DNA of 34,473 bases from Burkholderiaceae bacterium (GTDB lineage Bacteria > Pseudomonadota > Gammaproteobacteria > Burkholderiales > Burkholderiaceae_C). Made by a program: the position numbers and the translations under genes. The notes under the pieces are model-generated. The model saw only the letters and a program-made list of their open reading frames with translations. It was not told the origin of the DNA and did no database searches. Positions within the stretch are counted from its first letter, which is position 1. Each line of letters opens with the position of its first letter. The stretch lies in contig JAIEMS010000055.1 in the NCBI GenBank assembly GCA_019751915.1, forward strand, positions 1 through 34,473, in the 5' to 3' direction. This document shows, one piece after another, positions 25,623 to 34,473 of the stretch.

Positions 25623-27917
25623 TTGATTGTTAAACGCCCCCAGCGGCGCACGCTGGTGTGGTGTGTGGCCGCATTGCCACTGCTCCTGTTGCTGTATGTG
25701 TTGGTGCTGATTCCGCTGACCCCGGCGATCAGCGACATTCGCAAAGCCAAACTAGAGCAGCCCGCGCAGGTACTGAGCAGCGACGGCAAACTGCTGGCCC
25801 AGTACCAATGGGTTCACCGCGAATGGGTGCCACTGGCCCAGATGGGGCCGCACGTGGTCGATGCACTCATTGCCACCGAAGACCACCGTTTTTACCAACA
25901 TTGGGGCCTAGACTGGCGGCGCACTGCGTCGGCGGCGCTGGCGACTTTCTCGGGCGAGCGCCAAGGCGGCTCCACCCTGACGCAGCAACTGGCGCGCAAC
26001 CTGTTTCCGGAAGACATAGGCCGTGCGCCGACGCTCACGCGCAAACTCAAAGAGGCCATTACGGCACTGAAAATTGAGCTGCTCTACTCCAAAGACGAAA
26101 TTTTGGAGACCTACCTCAACACCGTGCCGTTTCTCTACAACGCTTACGGCATCGAGATGGCCGCGCGCACCTACTTTGACACATCGGCCAGCCAATTGTC
26201 GGTGCTCGAAAGCGCCACCCTGATTGGCATGCTCAAAGGCACCAGCTACTACAACCCGGTGCTGAACCCCGAACGGGCTCAAATGCGGCGCAACACTGTG
26301 CTGGCGCAGATGGTCAAACGCGGCAAACTGGGGCCAGAGCAATTGGAGGCCTTGCAAAAACGCCCACTGCGGATTGAATTTGAGCGCCAGCCCGAGCCGC
26401 AAGGCACGGCACCCCATTTTGCCCAGCAGCTTCGCAAATGGTTGATTGTGTGGGCCGACCGCAATGGCTACAACATTTATGCCGATGGCTTGGTGGTACA
26501 CACCACCATCGACAGCCGTTTGCAGGCATGGGCCACCCAAGCTGTGGTGCGCCAAGGCCAGCGCTTGCAAAACGTGGCCGATAGCGCTTGGGCGCAGCGC
26601 AGCGGCTGGAGCATTCGCAACCCGCTAGTGCAGTCGTTGTTGCGCGAAACGCCCGAATACCGCAGTGCCGTTGCCAAAGGCCAGTCCCCAGACGAAGCCA
26701 TCAAACCCTTGTTGGCCGATGCTGCTTTGGTGCGTGCCCTGCGCCAGAGCAAAACACGGGTGCAAGCCGGGTTCATGGCATTGGAGCCGCATACGGGCCA
26801 AGTGCGCGCTTGGGTGGGGAGCCGCGATTTTGCCCAAGACCCGTTTGACCATGTGCAGCAAGCCCGTCGCCAGCCCGGATCGACCTTCAAACCGTTTGTT
26901 TATGGCGTGGCCTTTGGGCAGGGTTTGCGCGCCAGCGACACACTGGTCGATAGGGCCGTAGAAATCACCCTGCCCAGCGGTGAGGTTTGGCGACCCACCG
27001 ATGCCAGCGCTCCCAGTGGCCGGGCCATGAGCTTGCGCGATGGGTTGGCTTATTCCAAAAACACCATTACCGCCCAATTGATGGAGCAAGTCGGCCCCAG
27101 CAAAGTGGCACAACTGGCCCGAGCGATGGGCGTGCGCGACAGCAAGCTCGACGCAGTGCCGGCGCTGGCGCTGGGCACCAGCCCGGTCACGCTCAAAGAG
27201 ATGGTGTCAGCCTACGGGACCATTGCCAATGCAGGCGGCTATGTCGAGCCGGTGCTGGTGACCCGCATCGAAGACCGCCGGGGTCAAGTGCTGCAAGTGT
27301 TTGCGCCTGTGACCCCGCAAGAAGTGCTGCCTGCCCCAGCCGCGCAAACACTGCGCGATGCTTTGCGCGGCGTGATCGACCAAGGCACGGGCCGGTCGAT
27401 TCGCACCCGCTACGGCATTCGCGCAGACGTGGCGGGCAAAACGGGCACGACCCAAGACAACGCCGATGGCTGGTTTATTTTGATGCACCCGCAATTGGTA
27501 GCAGGCGCTTGGGTCGGTTTTAACGACAGCCGCATCACGCTGCGCAGCGACCACTGGGGGCAAGGCGCGAACAGCGCTCTGCCGATGGTGGGCGAGTTTT
27601 TTCAGCAAACGCTGCGCGCCAAGGCGATTGATGTGCGTGCCCGTTTTACCGACGTACCAGAACAAAACCGTTTTGGCACACTGCTCAACCGGTTGCGCGG
27701 TTGGTGGCAGACGCTGGTGGCTCCTGCATTAGCACCTGCGCCAGCACCGCCGCCGCGCTTGCCAACCCCCGAGCCTGCGCCCGCAGCAGCACCGCGCCCA
27801 GAAATCACCGAACCCTCTGGGGTCGAGCCGGTGGTATCGCCCGAGGAGCGGCAATCGATCCTTCGCCATTGGTTGGATGCCGGTGGTGGGCTTACCCCCT
27901 CAGAAAACCAGCGCTGA
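25623..27917 (+). CDS. Class A penicillin-binding protein (bifunctional peptidoglycan synthase, PBP1A-like)
   Basis: A 764-residue wall synthase with one N-terminal membrane segment (about 10-33). The glycosyltransferase (GT51) domain shows ATEDHRFYQHWGLDW (catalytic E86), GGSTLTQQLARNLF and KLKEAITALKIE. The transpeptidase domain has PGSTFKPF (S420, K423), YSKN (S478, N480) and AGKTGTT (K606). All key residues are present. A Pro/Ala-rich C-terminal tail (about 700-764) follows; the BiPBP_C domain of PbpC is absent. It polymerises and cross-links peptidoglycan on the periplasmic side. The start is TTG at 25623, needed for the full membrane anchor; AGAGG from the dispersed repeat lies only four bases upstream. 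The stop TGA overlaps by one base an ATG that begins MCGRFRV. Confidence 0.95.
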   Translation: MIVKRPQRRTLVWCVAALPLLLLLYVLVLIPLTPAISDIRKAKLEQPAQVLSSDGKLLAQYQWVHREWVPLAQMGPHVVDALIATEDHRFYQHWGLDWRRTASAALATFSGERQGGSTLTQQLARNLFPEDIGRAPTLTRKLKEAITALKIELLYSKDEILETYLNTVPFLYNAYGIEMAARTYFDTSASQLSVLESATLIGMLKGTSYYNPVLNPERAQMRRNTVLAQMVKRGKLGPEQLEALQKRPLRIEFERQPEPQGTAPHFAQQLRKWLIVWADRNGYNIYADGLVVHTTIDSRLQAWATQAVVRQGQRLQNVADSAWAQRSGWSIRNPLVQSLLRETPEYRSAVAKGQSPDEAIKPLLADAALVRALRQSKTRVQAGFMALEPHTGQVRAWVGSRDFAQDPFDHVQQARRQPGSTFKPFVYGVAFGQGLRASDTLVDRAVEITLPSGEVWRPTDASAPSGRAMSLRDGLAYSKNTITAQLMEQVGPSKVAQLARAMGVRDSKLDAVPALALGTSPVTLKEMVSAYGTIANAGGYVEPVLVTRIEDRRGQVLQVFAPVTPQEVLPAPAAQTLRDALRGVIDQGTGRSIRTRYGIRADVAGKTGTTQDNADGWFILMHPQLVAGAWVGFNDSRITLRSDHWGQGANSALPMVGEFFQQTLRAKAIDVRARFTDVPEQNRFGTLLNRLRGWWQTLVAPALAPAPAPPPRLPTPEPAPAAAPRPEITEPSGVEPVVSPEERQSILRHWLDAGGGLTPSENQR

Positions 27918-28036
27918 TGTGCGGCAGATTTCGCGTTGTTTCTTACCGGAACAGAGGTTACGCTACATGTTCGTTACGACTTTTACATGATCCTGTAGAT
28001 CAGCGAATACTCATAAAAAATGGAAGGATGACGTAG
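27917..28036 (+). pseudogene. Possible truncated SRAP (YedK/HMCES-type) gene remnant
   Basis: The ATG at 27917 overlaps the stop of the penicillin-binding protein gene by one base and encodes MCGRFRVV, after which the 39-residue frame turns into unrelated sequence and stops at 28036. SRAP proteins (YedK in E. coli, HMCES in man) begin with exactly MCGRF: the methionine is removed and Cys2 crosslinks abasic sites in single-stranded DNA. The rest of such a gene is not seen before the AT-rich HNH segment begins. The simplest reading is that foreign DNA replaced the gene after its first codons. The evidence is only five to seven residues plus position, so chance is possible. Confidence 0.35.
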
Positions 28037-28117
28037 AGTGAATTTGTTTTGGTATTTAAATCAAAATTTGAGGTAATTTCATAATAAGCCTTGGTGTTGC
28101 TGCGTATTAATGAATAA

Positions 28118-28672
28118 TTACAGAGGATCTTTTGGTGTGATGACTGGTAATTTTTTATTTTCACGGATTATTTTTGCAAGTTGATCTGCCTCCGCTAGTA
28201 ATTGCAATACATCTGATTTTATTTTAATGAATTTTCGATATTCTAATGAGTCATTTGGTAAGGAATCTATTCCAGAGTATTTAGATAGATACGATTCAAT
28301 TCGTCTGGTGCGTTCTAGTTTCTCTGGTGCTCCAAGCTGGACAAGAAATACGCGCCAGTCCTTGTTACCCTTGGATGAGTTACATTGCTTGCAGCATGGC
28401 AGGAGATTTCCTAGTCGATGTCCATGCCCACTAAAGTTGGAGTTCTTGACTGTAGCAAATACATGATCCCAAGTTTGAGCCGGTTCATCACAGTATGCGC
28501 ACCGCAAATTCTCTGGATCTTGGCCAAGAGTGGCAATGGTTTCTCGTACAGTAGCAGCTGAGTACTCATCGCTGGGTGCGATAGCAGCAGCGAAGGCGTG
28601 GTTAATTGTTGTCTTGCGGCGCGCTAAAATAGCGTAAGGTTTTAAATGATTTTTGACAGATGAATAGTGCAT
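28118..28672 (-). CDS. HNH endonuclease
   Basis: A 184-residue protein with a clear HNH/treble-clef core at about residues 57-106: CAYC, then WDHVFA with the catalytic histidine, GNLLPCCKQCNSSKG with the second zinc knuckle CKQC and the Asn/Lys of the motif. The helical C-terminal part is rich in charged residues. It should nick or cut DNA; the biological role (restriction, phage defence, homing or repair) is not shown. It has no partner methylase or helicase beside it. The gene is AT-rich compared with its neighbours and lies between a possible disrupted SRAP gene and the Cache-CheW gene, so recent acquisition is likely. No strong ribosome site precedes the ATG at 28672. Confidence 0.88.
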   Translation of the reverse strand: MHYSSVKNHLKPYAILARRKTTINHAFAAAIAPSDEYSAATVRETIATLGQDPENLRCAYCDEPAQTWDHVFATVKNSNFSGHGHRLGNLLPCCKQCNSSKGNKDWRVFLVQLGAPEKLERTRRIESYLSKYSGIDSLPNDSLEYRKFIKIKSDVLQLLAEADQLAKIIRENKKLPVITPKDPL

Positions 28673-28721
28673 TTATTTTTTATTTTTAATAAACAGATGA
28701 AAAATTTTATATTTTGCAATA

Positions 28722-31325
28722 TCAAGCTACTCCATGTGTACTCTGCGGGGTATCTGAGGCTGCTTTGAAGTCGCCTTCGGCTGGGCGGCGCAGCACCTCC
28801 ATCAGTCGGGCCACGTCCAAGCATTGCACCAAAATTTTTCCTTCGTTCGCTTTGATGAGGCGCGTAATCAATCTGCCGTTGTGTCCCGGCAAAGAGGGGG
28901 CCACAATGATCTTGCTGCCCGAAAATGCCGTGACACCGTGCAGTTCATTCACCAGCAGTCCGACGCGCCTGCCTTCGTGTTGCAGCACAATGACTTGGCT
29001 TTGTTGGGTGATCTCTGAAGGCTCACCACGCAACAAGTGCCCCAGGTCAAAAACCCAGACGTAGCCTGTGATGTTGCCGTGGGATTTGCGTGCCAGTGTG
29101 CCAATGCAATAAGGCAAGCGCCCCGCCGAGACCGAGGCAATGGCGCTGGCGGGCAGAGCCTCTAGCACCCCTTGGGCATCGAGGGCAAAAATTCCGGCAT
29201 CCACAAAGAAGGTTGCCATCTCGTGGCTGTCGGTGGGGCTGGCATCGGCCTGTAGCGCTGTGCGGCGGCGGTTGACCGCATCGAGGGCACCGTTTTGTAC
29301 CGCCCCAAACAATTTGAAGGACAGCGCCAGCACATCGCTGCGGTAGCCATCGCTGATTTTGAATTCGCGGTAGCCGTTGGAGGCCGAGCAACCGATGATG
29401 CAGTAGTGGCCGTCATGCACCATCGTGCGCGAGAGGCTTTGGCCGTTGGGCAGGGTTGCCATGTCGGGTTGTAGCGCCATTTGGTGGCCTACGGGCCGGG
29501 CTGGGTCGGTGCTGGCAAGAACCAAGCCTTGGCGATCAACAAACACCGCCAGCGTACCGGGTTTGTTGGCCGTGGCCCCCTTGAGCATGGCAGCAAACTC
29601 GGTGCTGGAGTTAAAAACAATGCCAATGCCCCCGACGATGTTGGCATCGTCGCCCGGGGCGCGGATGGCCGCGTGGTACACGTAGGTCGGTTTGCCATCG
29701 TCCAAGGCCGAGGTCGTCCACGGGGTGACGTGGTACGACTGGGTGCTGGGCAGGGCCAGCACAGCGGCTACGGTCTCTTCTTCGATAAAGGTGCCAATGA
29801 CGCTGCTGCCGTCTTGGCAGGTCGGGCGGCTGGCAGCGACGATGCGACCTTGGCGGTCGTACACCACCAAGCGTGTATAGACGGTGTAGAGACCGTTGAT
29901 ATGCTCCAAAATGCGCCCAATGGCGTTGTAGTCGTTCGTGCTGGTGTGGGTGCCGCCGTTGGCTCGGTCGGCCAACAATGCCCGTAACTCGGGTGTCAAT
30001 GCCCACCAGCGGCAGTCGTTGGCCCGTTCGTACAGGTTGCGGTCGAGCAAATCGACCAGCAATTGCGTCAAAAACTCGCCATCGCGCATGCTCGAACTGA
30101 GCACCGTGTCGTACAAATCCCGGATCGATTGGGTGAACACCTCGTTGGTGCGTGCGCCGGTTTCGCCAATTTGATCCAGAATGGCTTTGAGTTTTTGCAC
30201 GTTGCCCGGCTGCCCGGCAGACATGACTTGGCCGTTCCAGACCACGCGGCGAATGGTGTTGGCCGCTGTGACAATTTCGTACAACGGGGGGCAAAAGGTT
30301 TGTGCGTGGGCCAACAGGCCTTGGGCGATGGCGGGTTCGAGGTTGTCGATGGCTCGCCCTGTTTTGGCCGAGAAGGCCAGCTCAATCGGCACCATGACTT
30401 GTCCCTTCCACCCGGCTGGGCCGGGGTAGCCTTGGTAGTTCTGTGCCACCATGGTTCGCACCAAATAGGTGCGTCCACCGTAGATCATTAACTGCGGCAC
30501 CCCGTTGGGGTTGGTGGGCACTGGGGCACCGATTGGAATCCACAGTGCATCGCTGCTAGAAACAACACGGTTTTGTGCGTTCAGCAGCAGCGCGATGTTG
30601 CGGTAATCTGCATCTTGCCGTGAGTGAAATATGCTGTCCATCTCGCGCTGAAAGCCAAAGCTCAGGCACAGTACACCCACCGGCTCGTTGGTGCGCGGGT
30701 CGAGCATGCGGTGTGAGTAGATGAGTGCGTGGCGCTTGCCTGGGCGCAGGTCGCTAGAGCGAAACGTCTCGACATAGCCATTGTTTTGCAGTGTTTGCCG
30801 AATCAGCGGGTCGCGGCTGCCTTCGACCGGTGAGTCTTCATCGGTTTGGGCCAGTACGTTGCCTCGGGGGTCCAGCAACAAAATTTCGTCGTACACCGTG
30901 TATTTGTTGCGGTATTCACGCAGCCGGGCGATGACCGGGCCGGGGTCTGGTTGGGTGCCCGCGACGAAGCGGCACAGTTCTTGGTCGGTGGCCAAGAAGC
31001 CGACATCGGCAGTGCGTTCGTAGAGGTTGCGCACCACGATGTCAATGACGTGGTGGGCGTGGGTGCCGATTTCGTCCATCACTTTGGTAATCGACTCATG
31101 CACCAAAGAGGTGACCAGATCGCCTTCCAGCCGTTGAAAGCCTTCGCGCGTAGCGGCCATCATCGGCAAAATGTTGTGCGCCTCTTCAGGACAGTTCATT
31201 TTGGCCGAGGCTTCTATTAGTCGCCACATCAGGTTGAGTTCGCGCAGCGAGGTTTCGCAGCGTGCAACATCGCGCATAAAGGGCATGAAGGTGTCGATAT
31301 GGACAGTGGCGCTCGATGATGGCAT
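28722..31325 (-). CDS. Large Cache-Cache-CheW protein without membrane segments
   Basis: An 867-residue protein from the ATG at 31325 (a TTG at 31391 would add 22 residues). It has a helical N-terminus (about 10-90), a first Cache-like unit (about 92-330, starting VRNLYERTADVGFLATDQEL), a second similar unit (about 424-660, starting DRNLYERANDCRWWALTPEL), and a C-terminal CheW-like domain (about 700-850; QVIVLQHEGRRVGLLVNELH). The two Cache units share the NLYER opening and the later YTVY.....D..G...A pattern, so they look like an internal duplication. No signal peptide or membrane segment is visible, so both the sensors and CheW should be cytoplasmic. It may plug a ligand-binding module straight into a CheA/receptor array, bypassing a transmembrane receptor. 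No che genes are adjacent. GC content fits the chromosome better than the flanking genes do. Confidence 0.85.
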   Translation of the reverse strand: MPSSSATVHIDTFMPFMRDVARCETSLRELNLMWRLIEASAKMNCPEEAHNILPMMAATREGFQRLEGDLVTSLVHESITKVMDEIGTHAHHVIDIVVRNLYERTADVGFLATDQELCRFVAGTQPDPGPVIARLREYRNKYTVYDEILLLDPRGNVLAQTDEDSPVEGSRDPLIRQTLQNNGYVETFRSSDLRPGKRHALIYSHRMLDPRTNEPVGVLCLSFGFQREMDSIFHSRQDADYRNIALLLNAQNRVVSSSDALWIPIGAPVPTNPNGVPQLMIYGGRTYLVRTMVAQNYQGYPGPAGWKGQVMVPIELAFSAKTGRAIDNLEPAIAQGLLAHAQTFCPPLYEIVTAANTIRRVVWNGQVMSAGQPGNVQKLKAILDQIGETGARTNEVFTQSIRDLYDTVLSSSMRDGEFLTQLLVDLLDRNLYERANDCRWWALTPELRALLADRANGGTHTSTNDYNAIGRILEHINGLYTVYTRLVVYDRQGRIVAASRPTCQDGSSVIGTFIEEETVAAVLALPSTQSYHVTPWTTSALDDGKPTYVYHAAIRAPGDDANIVGGIGIVFNSSTEFAAMLKGATANKPGTLAVFVDRQGLVLASTDPARPVGHQMALQPDMATLPNGQSLSRTMVHDGHYCIIGCSASNGYREFKISDGYRSDVLALSFKLFGAVQNGALDAVNRRRTALQADASPTDSHEMATFFVDAGIFALDAQGVLEALPASAIASVSAGRLPYCIGTLARKSHGNITGYVWVFDLGHLLRGEPSEITQQSQVIVLQHEGRRVGLLVNELHGVTAFSGSKIIVAPSLPGHNGRLITRLIKANEGKILVQCLDVARLMEVLRRPAEGDFKAASDTPQSTHGVA

Positions 31326-31573
31326 GAGGGGCTTTCTGGGTGGTAGCGAGCTCAATCGCGTATTCTCAATGCAAGAGCCGGGCCATGACAATCAAGCTGA
31401 ACCGGGCCGGGAGATTGTCGCTGGAGGCAGGAGAACTTTCCAGAATTTTAATGTAACTTACATGATTTAAAAAATAAAAAATCAAAGAGAGTTAAGAAAT
31501 GTCTTTGATCAAGTAAAAGGCATAATACTTCGATGACCCCAATCTAACCATTCAAAAATTCAAGGTTCTTTTG

Positions 31574-34417
31574 ATGCGCGACTCTATTTTTCAGGCGAAA
31601 CCACTGCACATCGCACTTGCAAGTCTGATGCTGGGCTTGGTTGTCATTTTTTACCTATCGATGCAATCGATGACTTTGTACCTTGGTAATGAACGTGACT
31701 TACGGGTCGCTGATGACAAAGTAGAGCGCGTTAGTCGAGAACTAAACGGGGTGTTTGATGCCGAATTACTGCCGATGAAAAGTGCTATAAAAAATATTAG
31801 CAGAAACTCCATTGGTTACCGGAAAAACCCACGAAGCCCGACTTGGGCAACTTGGCCCAATGGCGGCAGCACTGCGACAAAACCCATCGGCTGGTTCTGT
31901 GTACGCTGGAACATTGAATGGTTCCTTTGTCTTGATGCGTAATCTCAAAGATCAACCCAAAGATCGTAAAACCTTCAATGCACCAGAAGAGGCTATGTTT
32001 TTAGTACAAAGCGTAGATCGTGACAAAGAGGATTTTATAGGATATTTTTACTTTTATGATGCTGGATTAAACTTAATTCAAACTTTAGAAAAACCAGAAT
32101 ACCAATTTGATCCACGCATTCGCCCTTGGTACTTACAAGCTAAATCTGCAAATACGCCAGATGGCATCATACAAACAGTACCTTATGTCTTCTCTTCTAA
32201 CCAAAAAATTGGTATTACTTTAGCCACCATTGGCGTAGGGAAAGAAGGTGTTGTTGGGATAGATATGAGTTTGACTGGTTTATCTCGTCTAGTAGAAAAG
32301 CAAAATATAACGCCATCAGCTGAGTTGGTTCTTTTTAATTCTTCTGGTGTTGTATTGGCTTACCGTGATGCTTCGAAAATTTTCAAGAAAAACAGTGCTG
32401 GGAAAGATGATGTAGTGCTGGTAAATGAACTTGGTGTTCCTGCGCTTTCTGAATTATTTGAAAAATGGAAAACCTACTCTTACAATAATAAAAATTCTGA
32501 AAAAACAAATTCGCAAATAAATGTAGATGGTGATAAATGGTATTATCGCGTAGAGTCAATAGATGACTCTGGTGCAGAGAGGTTATTTTTAGGTGTTGCT
32601 ATACCTTATGAGGAATTAATGGCCGATTCCATTCATATGCGTAACTTGTCAGTATTTTTGGGGTTGGTGTTTACTTTGTTAATGCTTCCAGCAGTATTTT
32701 ATGCATCAAAAAAAATATCAAGGCCTTTGCGTGATTTGGTGAAGATAGCAAATTCAATTCAGAGATTTGATTTTTCTGGCCCTGATCCGTTGCGAAGCAG
32801 TATTGCAGAAGTAGATAATTTAGCGCTTAATATGACAAGCATGAAGCATACGCTAAAGCGCTTCTTGGAAATATCTGGAGCTCTTAGTAGAGAAAGTGAT
32901 TTTGAAAAATTAATTAACATTATACTGCGAGAAACCATTTCGATATCTGGTGCTGTTGGTGGTTCTTTGATATTAATATCAAATGATGGGAAAGAAGCAA
33001 AAATTGCAGCGCAACAATTCAATAAAATTGAGCAGGATATTGCTGCCTTGCCGGCATACAATTTAAATGATGGGGAAAATATCCGCTAGAGGTTAGATCT
33101 ATAATGGATGGCTGCTTGAAATCAATTCGCGTCAGTAGAGATGATTCGTTGGATCTTATAAATTATTCTAATTTATTTAAATCATTTGATATTTTAAATG
33201 CACATATTGTTTCTTTGCCATTGCGCAATCGTTCTAATGAAGTTTTAGGGTCATTAGTTCTGAATTTGCCGATTTCTCCTGCTGACTATGCTAGTTCAGC
33301 ACCTATTCCTTCGGAGTTGTTGGCGTTTCTTGATGCATTATCAGGTACTGCTGCAGTGGCAATTGATAATCAGAAAATGATTCAAGATCAGAAAATATTG
33401 CTTGAGAGTTTAATTCAATTGGTGGCTGGTGCAATTGACGCTAAAAGCCCTTACAGTGGTAGCCACTGCCAACGTGTTCCTGAGCTTACAAAAATGTTAG
33501 CTCAGGCAGCTTGCGAGAAAAATGATGGGCCTTTTGCTCATTTTTCTCTGACGGAGGGGGATCGTGAGACTTTGCACATTGCAAGTTGGTTACATGATTG
33601 TGGCAAGGTGACTACACCAGAATTTGTTGTTGATAAAGCCACAAAACTGGAAACTATTTACGATCGAATTCACGAAATTCGTATGCGATTTGAAGTGCTA
33701 AAAAGAGATGCTGAAATTTCTGCCTATCAAGAAGCACTCTATAAATTTCCGGCTGAAACCATCAATATGGATGAACTGCAAAAAGTAATTATACAAAAAT
33801 GTTCAATTTTGGATGAAGAATTTAATTTTATTGCTGCTTGTAATGTTGGCGATGAATTTATGTCACCAGATAAAGTAGAACGACTGAATTCTATAGCGGA
33901 GCGACGTTGGTTAAGAACTATAGACGACAGCCTTGGTATCTCTTACCCAGAGTTATTGCGGCGCAAAGACCAACAGAAAACCAAACTCCCAGTTTTTGAA
34001 AATTTAATTTCAGATAAACCAGAGCATATTTTTCCGCGTGTAGGCCGTGACGTGATTGATACCGAAAATAATCCATGGGGATTTAAAATTTCTTCACCGG
34101 AAAATTTGTACAACCGAGGTGAGTTGTATAACCTCTCTATTGCCAGAGGAACATTAACTAATGAAGAACGTTATAAAATTAATGAGCATATTATTCAAAC
34201 CATAAAAATGTTGTCTGCACTACCTTTTCCAAAACATCTGAGCAGAGTAACTGAAATTGCTGGCGGACACCACGAAAAAATGGATGGCACTGGCTATCCA
34301 TATCGTTTATCTCAACAAGAGATGAGTATTGAGGCGCGAATTATGGCTATTGCAGATATATTTGAAGCACTAACTGCAGTAGACCGCCCATATAAAAAAG
34401 GGCGGATTCAAAACTGA
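31574..34417 (+). pseudogene. Broken Cache-HAMP-GAF-HD-GYP cyclic-di-GMP phosphodiesterase gene
   Basis: Three consecutive frames together make one recognisable protein. Frame one (31574 to about 31790) holds the N-terminal membrane segment. Frame two (about 31791-33083) holds the rest of a dCache sensor (FDPRIRPWYLQA), a second membrane segment, HAMP and the start of a GAF domain. Frame three (about 33083-34417) holds the GAF end and the HD-GYP domain (GSHCQRVPEL, LHDCGKV, GGHHEKMDGTGYP). The first break is at an A6 run (31789-31794), where one A fewer restores AIKILAETPLVTGKTHE. The second is at about 33082-33084, where one extra base restores the frame through PLEVRSIMDGC. The 3' end stops after AVDRPYKKG, where an insertion-sequence-like end begins, so the last part of HD-GYP is missing. 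The intact ancestor would hydrolyse c-di-GMP. The region is strongly AT-rich. Sequencing error could explain one indel but not the truncation. Confidence 0.85.
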
Positions 34418-34473
34418 AGTGCAACACCTGTCATCCAGTAAGGTACGCAGATGCACAGCAAGCCCGAGAACTA
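34404..34473 (+). mobile_element. Probable end of an insertion sequence (IS30-like?), continuing past the window
   Basis: At about 34404 the HD-GYP reading frame gives way to gattcaaaactgaagtgcaa (34405-34424) and CACC, which resembles terminal inverted repeats I associate with IS30-family elements of betaproteobacteria. An ATG at 34451 preceded by TAAGG (34439-34443) begins MHSKPEN and could be the transposase start, cut by the window edge. The family assignment is from memory and cannot be confirmed here. The exact junction is approximate. Confidence 0.5.

Overview
The window looks like the chromosome of a betaproteobacterium, most likely Burkholderiales and probably Comamonadaceae (Rhodoferax/Acidovorax/Polaromonas-like). 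Three things suggest this: the order smc-zipA-ligA, GC-rich housekeeping genes, and several copies of a short dispersed repeat (core GCTATCAAAA..GTAGCT, sometimes with an AAGCGCTAGAGGCC arm) that I recall from that family. The assignment rests on pattern recognition only; no search was run.

Layout. (1) Positions 1-300 hold the N-terminal end of a TnpB-type protein on the minus strand and a hairpin that could be the end of its IS200/IS605-like element. (2) Positions 398-4584 hold a branched-chain/organic-acid ABC transporter operon, livHMGF, with a hotdog thioesterase behind it and no substrate-binding protein in view. (3) Positions 4748-8949 hold two cyclic-di-GMP genes: a membrane PAS-GAF-GGDEF-EAL protein and a soluble NTF2-like/GGDEF protein. 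(4) Positions 9063-12267 hold tex and an HDOD gene. (5) Positions 12268-16188 are a more AT-rich accessory stretch: a hexanucleotide tandem repeat, an Ig/NHL lipoprotein, an unknown 113-aa protein and a chemoreceptor. (6) Positions 16285-18499 hold an arsenic operon: operator, arsR, arsC, a small unknown gene and acr3. (7) Positions 18608-27917 hold smc, zipA, ligA and a class A penicillin-binding protein, i.e. chromosome organisation, division, ligation and wall synthesis. (8) Positions 27917-34473 are a mosaic: a possible SRAP remnant, an HNH nuclease on the minus strand, a large Cache-Cache-CheW protein without membrane segments, and a Cache/HAMP/GAF/HD-GYP gene broken by two single-base frameshifts and cut short by what looks like the end of an insertion sequence.

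Functionally, the window is rich in signalling. It has three c-di-GMP proteins (one now broken), one chemoreceptor, one CheW fusion and one HDOD protein, beside core cell-cycle genes and an arsenic-resistance operon. The most unusual observations are these: the dispersed repeat appears to have been absorbed into protein-coding sequence (an extra segment in Tex and the N-terminal extension of LigA), and it also supplies the ligA stop codon and the Shine-Dalgarno of the next gene; the Cache-Cache-CheW protein has an internal duplication and no membrane anchor; the HD-GYP gene is multiply broken; and a small gene is translationally coupled to acr3.
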